Below the pieces are notes generated by a model. That model ran no database searches. It had not been told where the DNA came from and worked only from the letters and a program-made list of their open reading frames with translations. A stretch of 64,000 nucleotides of DNA from Elysia crispata. Taxonomy: Eukaryota > Mollusca > Gastropoda > Plakobranchidae. Position 1 is the stretch's first letter. Every line of letters starts with the position of its first letter. The position numbers were made by a program, and so were the translations under genes. The stretch spans positions 358,501 to 422,500 of the forward strand of contig JAWDGP010000265.1 of NCBI GenBank assembly GCA_033675545.1, given 5' to 3'. Below, piece after piece: positions 13,683-26,932 of this stretch.

Positions 13683-13976
13683 AGATATCTTAGCTGATCG
13701 GGTGTTGAGCTGACAACACGGAAGTCTCGGGCTCGATTCTTGGCTTTGTCTATTTGTTGCTGGTATCGGTTCTCATCATTCTAATTAGCTCTGCCTTAAG
13801 GCTTGAGGCGAAATGAATGGTCTCTGGGACTGTAGAGGTTACAACCATATTGCACTTAGTTGTCAATGAGGTTACATCAAGCAGTTGCCTTCCGCTGCTA
13901 AAAGAACCAATAGCAGCCTTAAAAGGCTAATTGCCTAGAGAGACTGTAGGATCAGAAACAAAGCTAAAAAAAAAAA
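13683..13976 (+). mobile_element. tRNA-derived SINE
   Basis: The head contains an A box-like tagctgatcgg (13691) and, about 38 bp later, a B box-like gggctcgattct (13729-13740), the spacing of an RNA polymerase III tRNA-type promoter. A tRNA-unrelated body of about 230 bp follows, ending in an A-rich tail (13966-13976). The 5' limit is estimated from the A box. Confidence 0.65.
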
Positions 13977-16168
13977 TTACACCCAAAAATGTGTTTAAAA
14001 ATTATGAGAACTGAAGAGAGGAGAAAATTAAATTTCGCATAATGAGCCGTGTAGGCGGGTGTGATGAAGCAGCCGTGCTGATAATTACATGACTGTGCAA
14101 TGCCTCCCTGTTACACATTCTAGATGTATTAAGGTTATTGGGTGCGTACTTCACGGGCTAGAAACTTTGCTCTTGTTATACATCAGTTGATAACCAACAT
14201 GTAAAATCAGAATAAAGGAATAAAGTAAGAGTAACCCACTCCAGGATGCCCATTAAAACAATAAGAATAAGCTCATAAAAGAACGGAAGCTTCAGCTGCT
14301 GTGTTTCGAAAGAAATAAAAACATCTCACATGATTAACGGCTCATTGAAACAATAATTATCAGCTAATTGCCTACCCTCATCTTTCAGGTTTATAAATTA
14401 AAGACAGTAAATAAGAAACAAAAGTGCTTAAGAGGATGAGCTGGCAGTAATAAACTATCATGGCAAATTTCTAGGTAATTCTGCAATTATTTAATGCAGT
14501 TCTAATCGTCTCAACCCCCAAAGCTGCGACCAACGGCGTGGGTGGAGCCTGCGGGTGTCAACTACTGAACTAGTGAGTAAAAAAAAGCCACAAAAATAAT
14601 AAGAAAAATTATTATGTCGGAATATCCATGACACGAAAGATATCCCGGAACAAAACAGAAAGATCGCAATATTACTCGCACGCGTATAATATGGTTTTAA
14701 ACATGGATTATTGGGCTAGGGTATATGAAATGCCGTGAAACATTAGCAATTGCTGACATTATTTATTGCCAAAAATGTTGGCAAGTCGTGTGCAGCCGTT
14801 GTATGTTCACCTAAAGCTCTCCAGCAAGTTCTTTGTACTCACGATCTGTATCTTGTTCACAAACCGTGAACATTGTCTTGACAAGGTGAGTGCGACGGCT
14901 GGCCTTATGCTGAGTACAAGGTGAGCAGGATGGCGATATTGTCATGGAGAAGAAATCATGCAGTGGAAGAAGCAAGAGGTGGCAGAGATTAATTAAGAAG
15001 GGGTGGATAGATAACACATCCTTATTACGGCTTGAGCGTTAGTTTTCATGACATTTTTGGCACGATGAAAACAAGATTATGCGAGGAGTCTGTTTGTCAA
15101 AGAGTTCTTTTGTTTGGAAAAATGTGACTTCGAAAAAGAAGAGTAGATTTTATGCATTTAGAATATGATTTATTTAAAGAAAGAAACGCAAAGAAAGAAA
15201 GAAAAAGCCAATTAAAAAACAGTCATACAGAGACGAAATCGACCTAAGTGTGCCTTTGTTATTCAGCTGCAAAGCATTCAAAAACTTTTCATTTCCAGTC
15301 TTACTATTTAGGACCGAAGTTTGGGCTACTGCTGCAACGACTTTGTTTTATACCCGTGCCTTGGCGAATTTTTCCTGGATTAGGGTATTTTTCCTCACAT
15401 GTCAAAACATCTGCTTCTAGTTAAAAAAAAAAATAGGAAAATCTTCATTTTTGTCCAGATCTATCATCTCGATTTATCAAGTGTGATGCAATGCGGGTGT
15501 CATGCCATAGTCCTAATCCATAGTAAAGCTGAAGAAGATTTTGTTTTTATTCCAATAGAAGTGAAGAGTCACACGCTTGTGATCTTTCATCTCAGTTTGA
15601 AATATTTGTTTTGGATTGATTGCCGTTTTGAATTTAGGTTATTAAAAGATATAGCTCTGAATTTATAGCTGTCAAAACTTTAGAAGTTTAAGCAAGATTC
15701 CTTGTTTCGTTCTCTTGTCTTGTTTTAAAGTCGTGTTTTTGTTTTTTTTTATTTTGTGTGTTCTTTTTGCTTTCATTGTATTTTCTTCAAATTGCATAAA
15801 TCAAAATCTGGCCATAAGGAATAGCTGGCAAGGGTAATGCATATAACTGCAAATCAAATCAGGGCAGGTGCTTTAAGAGATGAGATCATGCGGAATAACA
15901 GTTTTGGTGAATAAAGTTATAGTGCTTCGTGGCTAAAGAAGGAGCTGCAGGTGGGCATCATGCTTCGCACCAAAGAAAATAAGGGAAGTCACATATCAGC
16001 GCAAGGTTAGCTCATAGGAGATTGTCAAAGCAGCAACAACAGCTCAGCTTGCTAACATATACCAGCAGCAGATTTAGATGGAGGAGAAAAGAGAAAGACA
16101 GAAGATGATGCTGAATTGGAGAAAGGAAATGATATTTGCTCTCACAGACAGGAATACGAGGGAGTGGG
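13977..16168. other. no gene seen; regulatory-looking patch
   Basis: Region 14030-14520 carries several TAATTA/AATTAT words in non-repetitive sequence. The 15399-15668 open frame is unrecognised and AT-driven. Confidence 0.5.
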
Positions 16169-16800
16169 GAGAAAAGGGTGAGGGAAGGGGGTGAGTGGAA
16201 CAAGACATAGAGAAAAGGGTGAGGGAAGGGGGTGAGTGGAACAAGACATAGAGAAAAGGGTGAGGGAAGGGGGTGAGTGGAACAAGACATAGAGAAAAGG
16301 GTGAGGGAAGGGGGTGAGTGGAACAAGACATAGAGAAAAGGGTGAGGGAAGGGGGTGAGTGGAACAAGACATAGAGAAAAGGGTGAGGGAAGGGGTGAGT
16401 GGAACAAGACATAGAGAAAAGGGTGAGGGAAGGGTGAGTGGAACAAGACATAGAGAAAAGGGTGAGGGAAGGGGGTGAGTGGAACAAGACATAGAGAAAA
16501 GGGTGAGGGAAGGGGGTGAGTGGAACAAGACATAGAGAAAAGGGTGAGGGAAGGGGGTGAGTGGAACAAGACATAGAGAAAAGGGTGAGGGAAGGGGGTG
16601 AGTGGAACAAGACATAGAGAAAAGGGTGAGGGAATCTCGTGAGTGGAACAAGAAATAGAGAAAAAAGGGGTGAGGAGGGTGAGGGAAGGGGGTGAGTGGA
16701 ACAAGACATAGAGAAAAGGGTGAGGGAAGGGGGTGAGTGGAACAAGACATAGAGAAAAGGGTGAGGGAAGGGGGTGAGTGGAACAAGACATAGAGAAAAG
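16169..16800 (+). repeat. 41-bp G-rich minisatellite, 15 units
   Basis: The unit is gagaaaagggtgagggaagg followed by gggtgagtggaacaagacata. Fifteen full units and a partial one are arranged head to tail. Most are identical; differences are G-run length (about 16390 and 16430), one unit with gaatctcgtgag (16633) and one with a short insertion (about 16662-16685). Since 41 is not a multiple of three and the minus strand has no stop in the unit, all three minus frames stay open across the array; these frames are not genes. Confidence 0.97.
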
Positions 16801-17180
16801 AAGACACTGCTCTCGTCTGTGGTGACCTTTCGCCTTGCTACCGCGTGAGCAACAAAGGTTCCCCACAGCTTTCATTCTGACATTTTTATTTGACACTCGC
16901 TGGATGAATATTTCAAGAGATGAGAAACCGCATATTTCCATATCGGTAATAAGCCAATAGCTCTGAAAGACTTTCATTGTGAAGTTTGTGTGGACTGTGC
17001 CGAACAAGAATGAGACAGATAGGAGTAAAGGCTAACCAGACGGCTAGGGAAATAAAAAGACGATGAGTTGATATTTGCAAAATGCTGTCATAGGCTGAGG
17101 GTGAGGTATACGCTGGGCGGTTTATTGCATGAGACTTGAGGAAACAATAAATTGGTTTGAGAGAAGAAAGGGAGGGGGAG

Positions 17181-17186
<6 letters not shown>

Positions 17187-17255
<69 letters not shown>

Positions 17256-17270
17256 TGTGTGCGTGTGTGT
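17187..17270. repeat. (GA)n(GT)n microsatellite
   Basis: GA array to 17253, then GT repeats to 17270. Confidence 0.97.
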
Positions 17271-19221
17271 TTAGAATGCAAGAACACCACTATGGTTATG
17301 ATTATTAGAATTTGGGTGAACATTAAAACAATTTTATGATAGGAATATTAATATGTGATCAAAGTAAACCTTTTACAAACCATAATAAATTCCCACGTAA
17401 TCCGAACTTTTTATTTTTTGGTTAAATCTGAATTTTATTTCCTACAATTCTTTTGTCTCTCATTGACCTAATACTTATATCCGGGCATATAAGAATATTA
17501 TGAGCCTCATGGAGATTTATGTTAGTATTTTATAGAATACGTAAGCACTCCTCCCTGTCTCCTCTCTGTCTCCCTGTCTGTCTCTGCTTCTTTCATTTTT
17601 TCTGTCCCTTTCTCTCTCTATTCTATATTATTCCCTCTCTCTATCTTTTAATCTCTTTCTTCTCCCCCGCCCTTCCCCCTTACCGTAGCCTTTTCTCTTG
17701 AACGATGAAAATCTTGACTAAAATGGCTTAAATTTATACCCGACACTCAAATCAGTGATATTGCTTATTTTGTTTGGTTTAGTTTTTTTTTAATTCTTTT
17801 CTCATAAAGAGATTATGGGTTTTCCGCGCCCAAGATCTTGCGACGATATTAAAAACGGCATCAGAGTTTTGTCTCTTACAAAATCGACATCGATAATGAA
17901 ACATTGCTTTGTTTTTGGAGCGGCATTTCCATCGTAAGATACTCTGGCCTCAAGTGGCCATCTAGATAATACCTTGTCTCATCATTCTCTGAAGATAACG
18001 CTCCGTCATATTCTACGTATTTACGACATGCTATAGAACTCGGCTTATAGAAAGGAATCGAGGAAAAAGAACAAAACGACTTTGAGCATCCAGTATGGAG
18101 AATCCTGATTGAAATGTTTCCATTCGTTTAGCTGTATTATTTATGTGAAATAAAGAAAGCTACCCACGTCCTCTATTTTGAAGTGTTGTCATTACTATCT
18201 ATTGGAATAATTGATCTCATTGTAAACACATTACAACTAATCTGGATAAAATCAGGTTATGTTTTCAGGATTGAGAGAACTGGACCATCTATAGCGAGGG
18301 CAGATTGCGAAAAAGTTTCATGATCATGATCACACAGAAAAAAAAATCAATCAGTCAATATTCTCCCTCCATCTTTCCACCTGTCTCCTTATTCCACGAC
18401 TTTATACCTACCTTTTCTTACAATGACCCTGTCTATTTATGCCTCTCTTTTTCTTATCTACTCAAAACTTCAAGACCACTGTTTATGTTTGACGGCCTCG
18501 CAGAATATATCCACATCATCAGTCATGAAACAAAAGCGTCGCTTTATTTTTTTTATTACCTGGATGTTTTGAGTCTCTTTTTTATCACTTTATTTTCCAC
18601 AATTTGCTAGTCTTAGCTCTTAGCCTCTCGCCTACTCCCTCGCCTTTTCCTTTTCCTCTTAAGCCTCCCCTCCCCCACCTTTCTGCCCGAGGACTCCCTC
18701 TACCTCAATACTTACTTGACCGACGCTCGCCATCAAAGCATGTCCCAGGTCAACTGCAGTTTTTCCCTCAAGGCCAGGGTGAGCACTGATGCTAAGCTCT
18801 CATTCGCCTTTTGAGGTGAGCAAACCAAAGCACTTATTCTCACATTTCGCCCATTAGCGTCACCGCCTTAGGTAGTCTGTCCAGCGCTCGAGTCGCCATC
18901 TTATCGTCTAGAGCAGTTGATGGGCCATTTGCAGGCAGCAAGGGAGATAAGTATCGCCACAATGGGACAAACGTTAAACAGGCAGGTACACAGACAAACT
19001 GATAAACCAACGAAACGGTTCAGTCGGAAACACGGTAAGAAGAGGACTGAATTGGAAGATCAAAAGCTGCCATTTTCAATGATATCAAAGCTGTATAAAA
19101 AATTCATTAAAAGGAATTTAGATATAATAACCGATATGTTGTTTGAAGGTAAAAAGAAAGATAGATAGAAAAAGAGCTTACTCACATAGATAAATATGTA
19201 GGAATAATGAATGGACAGATG

Positions 19222-19287
<66 letters not shown>

Positions 19288-20640
19288 CAGATAGGTAGAG
19301 AGATAGACAGATAGATAGTAAGAGAGAGATAGGAAGTAGAGACATAGACAAACAAAAAGCAAAGGATCACACTGAGATACATTGCTTCGCTACGCTACAT
19401 TTAGTCTTATGTAAGGAATGGCCCTGGGAAAGAATGATAAAACAAAGGAGAAAGAATTGTGTATATATTATTTTGTGCTGGGGGAAAACATCTGTGATTC
19501 GTATCCTTCACAAAAAAAAAAAAATAGTTCGCGAAAGAGAAAAAAAGGGCGAGGTAGAAGATAAATATAGAGGGAGAAGGAAATAAAATGAAATAGATGA
19601 GTGGAGTGAATAATATGAAATTTTATATAGATTACAATGAAACGATGCATCCTGGAAAGGTATGAAACTTGAGAGACAGGATTTAAAAGGGGAATGGGAG
19701 CGAGGGAAAAAAATGGTAGAGAGATGGAAAGAAAGGAGTAAGTAAAACGATGCGTGTATATGGGATGGGAGGGGTGGGAGAAGCGCCTGCGTTAGGAGCA
19801 AAAGAACAAAGAGAAATATAATAAAAGTTGTAGGGAAATAAAAAAAACAAAACAAAAAAAACTTATTTAAACTCACTGTTTTCCATTCAGTCACAGTGCA
19901 GAGATATGAAAGTAAAAGCATAAGAGAGGAGATGTTTTAAAGTATACAGAAGCGAGTTTTTTTTTATATAAGGGAAACCATATAATCTGTTGACATAAAA
20001 TTACACGGCAGTCTATAATTATAGCCGGTGTTATTTTCAAAACCTGCGTCGCCTTTTGCGGTGGCAAGGAGGAACAGATTTTATCAAACTGTTCATTAAA
20101 ACTGACAAAAACTCAGATCCAGCTATTACATGCTTTGGTCTATTTGCACCTAAAACTGCGCACAACTTGCCGCTCAGTATATGGCATTCTACTTATCCTC
20201 CGTGCTTGGGCCTTAACGTCACACATCAGCATTTTTTTTCATTCTGACAGCCCACCTAGAATGGACAATATCTGATCAGGTTTATCACAAATTATGGTCA
20301 GGTTAACGAGGACCATCTATTTAAGATGACGGATGACTTCACCATCTGCGACCAGACCACACTGCTCAGCATTTAATTGGCTGAGATAACGAGTTGGGAG
20401 ATTGTCCCAATTTAATCAAATACCGCCACCATCCCTTTCTCAGCTTCCTTTTCCTCCTTCTTTTCAAAGACTTCTCATTTGACATGACCTGCACATTACT
20501 TTATTATACTTTGTATGATCAAATACCTAAAACCCATTTGCAAGCTTGCAGGGCTATATCCCAAAACATGTAATAATCTTCGTCTGTGTATCTTCCTCAC
20601 TTTTCTAAGTAGTAGTAAGAATAGCTATTGTAGTAGCGAA
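17271..20640. other. no gene seen; GATA repeat and C/T-rich stretches
   Basis: Pyrimidine-rich stretches at 17540-17700 and 18350-18700 open Ser/Leu/Phe-rich frames. Purine-rich minus counterparts at 19500-19900 do the same. Balanced patch near 20020-20420. Confidence 0.55.
19221..19319. repeat. (GATA)n microsatellite
   Basis: About 17 GATA units to 19288, then degenerate GATA/GACA to 19319. Confidence 0.97.
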
Positions 20641-20642
20641 GC

Positions 20643-20662
20643 TATATATATATATATATATA
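20643..20662. repeat. (TA)n microsatellite
   Basis: Ten TA units. Confidence 0.95.
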
Positions 20663-20841
20663 AGGTTAATTTTAGAAAGATCTATTAAAAGAAATGACCT
20701 ATGTAAAAAGTATACACAGAAAAAAATATAACAAATACGCAGAAAAAAAGTCACGAACTAAACAATTAATTAAAAAAGAGTAAAAAAAAATTTTTTTTTA
20801 AATATTGTATTAAAAATTGACTAAATAAGTATTTACAAAAT

Positions 20842-21100
<259 letters not shown>

Positions 21101-21380
21101 AAATAGGGAGGGAGCAATAAGAACATGAGGACTTTCACTTTGCAAAGAATAAAAATTACGGTATAAATTGAATATTTCCTAGCCCTTTCATCACAAAGAT
21201 CCCCCCATTCATCTCCCACCTCTCTAGGAATTGCGCTCGGGATGTTAAACAAAGAGGAAGTGGTGTACATTCAAGCATGGGTTGTCACGCACTTGTTTTC
21301 TTTAGGGCACTGGGGATATGGGGTTTTGTTTATCCTTAAGAAAGACAGAGAGAATAATAAAAAAGGAAAGGGAGGGTGAG

Positions 21381-21384
<4 letters not shown>

Positions 21385-21473
<89 letters not shown>
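21385..21473. repeat. (GA)n microsatellite
   Basis: About 44 GA units. Confidence 0.97.
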
Positions 21474-21475
<2 letters not shown>

Positions 21476-21739
21476 CTAGATATGCAAAGTAACGATAAAG
21501 CGATGTGGGACGAAGCAAAAATTTAATAACTAGGGGTCAAAGACAGGCAGACGCAGTGTACATAAGAGAGAAGCGGAAAAAAGATATCTTTAAAAAAGCA
21601 GATTGATCGATGACAGATAGAATATTCACACACACACACACATACATATCTCCATACATGCGCTCAGAGAAGAGAGAAAAGAATAGTAAGGTAGATAGAT
21701 AGATAGGCAAATAGATGTAGATATAGAGATAAAGAGACA

Positions 21740-21745
<6 letters not shown>

Positions 21746-21828
<83 letters not shown>
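21746..21828. repeat. (GA)n microsatellite
   Basis: About 41 GA units, 270 bp from the previous GA array, with a CA run (21627-21641) and short GATA between. Confidence 0.97.
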
Positions 21829-21830
<2 letters not shown>

Positions 21831-24800
21831 CTTAAATGCATATTGAGTGTCTCTTCGATACTTTGATATGAGGGTGAAAATTATGAAACTGTAAAAATAG
21901 TGCAGCAATACTTTATCTTTCTAGCGGAACGAGGAACAGATGGGTCTTTTGTTGACCCTTTTTGATCAACCCAAAAAAAAACAACAAACAACAAAAAGAT
22001 AAGTTTGTCTTGCTTTGCCCCCTCTCCTGGTTTACAGTTGTTAATTTTTTCTTTTTCTACATTTTAATTTATTTTTCTCTTTATTTATTTATTTATTTTT
22101 TTTTTTTGAATCAGGACGTGGGAGAGTCAATAAGTGCATCGCAAATGTGATGCACTTTTAGAAATAAAAGATTTTCTTGCAAACAATACCATACCAGTTT
22201 TAATGTGATTAATTTTTTCAGTTCTGATTTACCGCACAGCAGCTTTCTAAAAGGTTTTAAAAAATCTTCATGCATATTAGGTAAGCACAAAACTAGTTGT
22301 GTTGTAATGTAAAATGTAGAAAAATGGTTACTTTACAGATAAAACTGATTTCCACTATGACTAAAATTCGGTCTATTAAGGGTTCAGTTTATGCAATATG
22401 AATGAAAATCGTTGTTTAACGAATGAACTTAACGTAAAACTGGTTGCATTGTGAGTGCCATTGATAGTTCTATAGAATGATCTACTGTTTGTTTTGCGAA
22501 TGAAACAGATTGTGTTGTGAATACAATGTAATACCTATTTTAAGTGAGAACCACGGATTAGTGAATGACATTGTACTTTGATTCTAATTGATTGTACTGA
22601 ATACCTCGAGGGACTCTCTTTTTTTTTGTAAACTTGAGTGAATGTCTCATGTTGGAGCTAAAATTGGTTGCTATTCAGAAAAAAATAATTAAAGTGTGAG
22701 TGAATATATGTGTAGTAATAAGTTAAACGCACATCATGATTGAAAATCATTTTTGTGCTAGTAAAAGTAATTTTTTAAAACTTTTTTGTGAGACTTCCTG
22801 CAACATAATAATAATAATTTGCTGTAGATTTGCAAACTGTCACACATATGAACAAAACAATGTGTATTAGGGAAGAATGTGGGTTATATACCACATGTTC
22901 TAAACAATCTGAAAACACCAAGGTCCACGCCATTTGAATCGCTTCTTTTGTTATATTAAGTATTAAATAGTATCTCACAGCACTTAAGGCCGATGAAGAA
23001 TGTTTAGTATTATTTTAACACTTGGGACAAATTTGCTGATGGACACCTATTGAACGATATATAGTTATGAACCAGTAACTAAGCAAAGTGACACCATGAT
23101 TACTTCTTTCTTTCATGAAGACATTTTGTAAAAACACTGCAATAGTTTCTTTTCTAAGTAAAAGCAGTATTTCTAATGTCGACATGAATTGCAAATGTAT
23201 AAAATAACAAAACATTTTTATGTATGATTGAAAGACCGCCCCCTTCCTCACACACACACAACTCTCCACATACGTTACTCTTGGGGATATTGCCATTACT
23301 GCCAGTATACTAGGGCGTAAGGTCCTAGAATTTCTACTGAGAGCTCGTGTTCCGGTGGATGTTACACGTCCTTCAACTTTGTCACTCACCCTCGACTGGC
23401 GTCAGATTCTTTTCTTGGAGAAAAACTCTGAGATTAGCTGTTTCAGTTATAGCCCATTATCGATCAATCCATCAATCATTCAATCAATCAACTAGCTGAC
23501 TATCAGAACGGATGAAGAGATCTTCGCACCACTCCTGAGCTCACTTAATTCCAACATACGTCACTCTAAAATTATTGTTTGATAACCTGCCAGTATAAGG
23601 AAATGAAGAAACAATTTAACCTAATTTTTAAAGTCTGCTTTGACCATGTGAAAAATGGTGTTGATTGCAATTTCTATGTAATCTTAAGTATTGAGATTGC
23701 AAATAAAGCGCATGGATGCTCTGGTGTTTCTCTTTATCAAACAGGTTGTCTAAGAAAAGGATGGGTTTTAGACAACGTCGTTTAACTTTATCCTGTCTGA
23801 TGTAGGCTTTTGAGAAAGATGAGCTCTGAAACATCTTACAGTGGATTGAAAAAAACTAATCCATAACTCAAATAACACTTTCATACGGGGAACTTTGGGG
23901 GTGAAACTTTAATCAAACATGACCTTTCAGCTGCAAGAAATAAACAGTTGACACATGGAAGGCTTTTCAAAATCCTTTTTAGAAGACTCAAGGACCATTC
24001 TGAATATTTTGAATCTCTTGAATTCTATCTCCATTTCCGAACAGCATAAATCTTCACCCTCTTTCTTTTTCTGCTTTATGAAACAAAAGCGCACGCCTCC
24101 AAAATATTAAAACCGCCCTTTCGCAAGTTAAAGTCAAGGTTTTATCGCACTCATATACATTGCAACTTTTTAAATTTTTATCTTCCTTGGCTGTTGAACG
24201 GAGAGTCTTTTAATTTACCTTTTGTTAGGAATTATAGCGTCTGTCATTCTTTTCTTCGTACCAATTGTCTATGGAAGTTGTCTGAAAGAAGGAATCGCAT
24301 GGCTGTCTCGGAGAGAACAATATCATTAGCAAATAGCAGTGCCTGTTAATGGATTATAACGCATCGCACAACTAAGATTGATTGGATCTTTCCGCATGTT
24401 TAATGTTTTTTCCCCATTATTCTTACAAGTCAGAAATTATGCCCAGCCATTCAATGAAACCGGCGCATGAATTTTTAACGGCAAAAGACGACAGGAAAGA
24501 CGCAACGAAACGCATACAACGTGGGGAGACTTGTGTTCGTTACGCTGAGTGGTTGACATAAAAGTAGAGAATAATTCAGGAGAGAAGATTTCTGTAGTAT
24601 GAGGATACGAAACAAAAGAAGACGGAAATAAAATTCATGAAAGCCAAAAACATTGAAAATAAGATAATTGAAAATCAATCTAAGAGAAATGATGCGATAA
24701 GTGCTGGCTTCCTTTTCATTATTTTTTTTCTTTTTTTTTTCTTGTCAGACTTTATCAAGAAACAATACAGATTCCTCTTGACATTAAGGGGAAATAAGAC

Positions 24801-26824
24801 TTGAGAGCTTCGAAGCATTCCTAAATAAAACGCTCCTGATTATTGATCGAGTCGGATCTTGCATGGAGGCATACATTTTGCTTCAAATTTTATTACCTAT
24901 TGTCAACTTCTTTTTTCCATTAATTTTTCAAAAAGGTGTTTTTATCTTTCTTCTTTCTTCTTTTTATTTTTTGTTTATTTTTATTAATCAAACTTTTAAA
25001 GAATATTATACGCAATGCGAGGAGACAAGACGAAAACTTACAAAGAAAACAATTATGCACGCGAGAGAAAACGAAACCATTCTATCTTTATAGTAACACA
25101 CAAAACGATAATTATCATTAGGTGCTTCATTTTTTCCCCCGTATTTAGTTACTAATTTGTTTCAATCGGATTGTCTCACTGCCTAGCACATACAATTGAC
25201 AGCCGTAATTTGGTAATCTTACATGACATCTATGTTTTCCTTTCGGAAAATCGCAAAGCTACAATCATCAGTAATTGTGGGCCACTACCATAATGGCTAC
25301 ATGAGCTGTTGTAAGCATTGAGAGCTGTGGAAGTCCGGTAAGCTTACGGCTCACCTAATAAATAACTGGCCATTAGATCTAAAGACATGAGACAAACCCG
25401 GTTCCTCTCTCTGGTATGACACTCCGCCCACTTTAGGTGGCGACAGTTAAAAAAAAAAAGCTCCTATCCCTTCCCGAGCCTGGAATCTCAAACAAATATG
25501 AAAAAAATCCAGACTTCCCCCCCCCCTCCCCCCCCGAAAAAAAAAGAAAAGGAAAGAAAAGAAAAGAAAAAAGTGGAGGCAGCGTGATGAGAGAATTGCG
25601 GCCAGTAGCTGACTACTGTGATAATTATGTACCACTTTGGGAAATGGAGAAATTACTCAAAGAAAATTGAAAGAAAAATATGATATTATTGCATCTGAAT
25701 TAAAGGTGTACTGTTTATGTCCACTTCCTTCTAGTTCTTGTTCTCTTCGTCATCCTTTTTATGGTATTCTCCTGCTCCACCTCATCTTTCATCTCTTGAA
25801 TTCTCTTTCCTCTTCTATTTCATCATGTTCATCTTATTCTTTCTTTTTCCTTTCCCATTTCACTGAAACTGGAAAATTTTGCTGCTTTTCACGTTCGTTT
25901 CGGAAGATTTATAGGATGAATACAAAGCAAATTGAAATTTATTTAGGTTGAAGTAGTGTATCAGTTAGATTGAAAAGATTCAAGGATGAAAACATACCAG
26001 TGACTATTGATTCTTTCTCAACTAATATGAAAAAAAAAAAAGGGGTAAACATACTTTTAACTTTCATTTCATTAAGAATTTTGAAAGCTAGAAATGGAGA
26101 AATTCGACCGACGCATCTAAGCTAAGAACTACACTGTAATTCTCACTTGCCTCCTTACTCACCTTGCTACCTCTTGTTTCTTTGATAAACCCAGCCTATA
26201 GCAATATCCGCCGGAGACGGGACAAAAGCTCCGGAAAACGTCGGCTTTTATCGGCGAGCGCGGGACTAACTGAAGCGGAGAGCTACAGGAAATGGACGAA
26301 CGCCTTTAATACCTGCGGTGTTTCTGAGAAAGAAGATACTCTTTATGGACACTCGATCAATTTCAAATAAAGATTTTGAATGGCGGTGAATCGGAGAAAG
26401 AGGAAAGAACGCTGGTTGCTGGTATAAACTTATGTCATGTGAAAGCGTCGTAAAGATTGCAACAAAGGAATTTTAAACGGAAAAGAATGTAAATGTGGAT
26501 AAGAAAAAAAATAATAGACATTATAAACAGTAGCCAATATTATTGGCTCATACAGACAGTAATGGTCTGATTTATGATAAAGCAAAACAGAAGTTTTTTT
26601 CATGTTGTTTGGAGAACAAAAAAGTTCAAGGAGGTGAGGAAGAGACAGAATAAGAATCAACCAAATGAAAATAACGTTCGTTACATTTTGAACATTGCAA
26701 TGAAATGGGAACTATATGGCTTGGCACATCTTTTTCCAACCAAAGCAAAGCCTTTGAGGCTGGGTAAAGCTACATATTCCGCATCTTAACGTTTTACAGC
26801 AATGTGCTTGCATCCAAGATTGTA
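21829..26824. other. no confident gene
   Basis: Unique AT-rich sequence. Minus frame 23015-23389 (124 codons) starts with a balanced stretch (SDKVEGRVTSTGTRALSRN) that I cannot place. Balanced patches occur near 24220-24480 and 25130-25420. Confidence 0.5.
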
Positions 26825-26932
26825 ATTCTCTCAACGCTGTGAGGTTATCAAACTGCCTTCAGATGTCCCAGGGAAAGGATTCTCTCAACGCTGTGAGGTT
26901 ATCAAACTGCCTTCAGATGTCCCAGGGAAAGG
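26825..26932. repeat. exact 54-bp tandem duplication
   Basis: A 54-bp unit starting attctctcaacgctgtgagg is present twice in a row (26825-26878 and 26879-26932) with no differences seen. Identity suggests a recent event. Confidence 0.95.

Noticed and set aside
16012-17007. 331-codon minus-strand open frame and two overlapping ones
   Set aside because: They are the 41-bp minisatellite read in three frames; no stop occurs in the unit and no family is seen.
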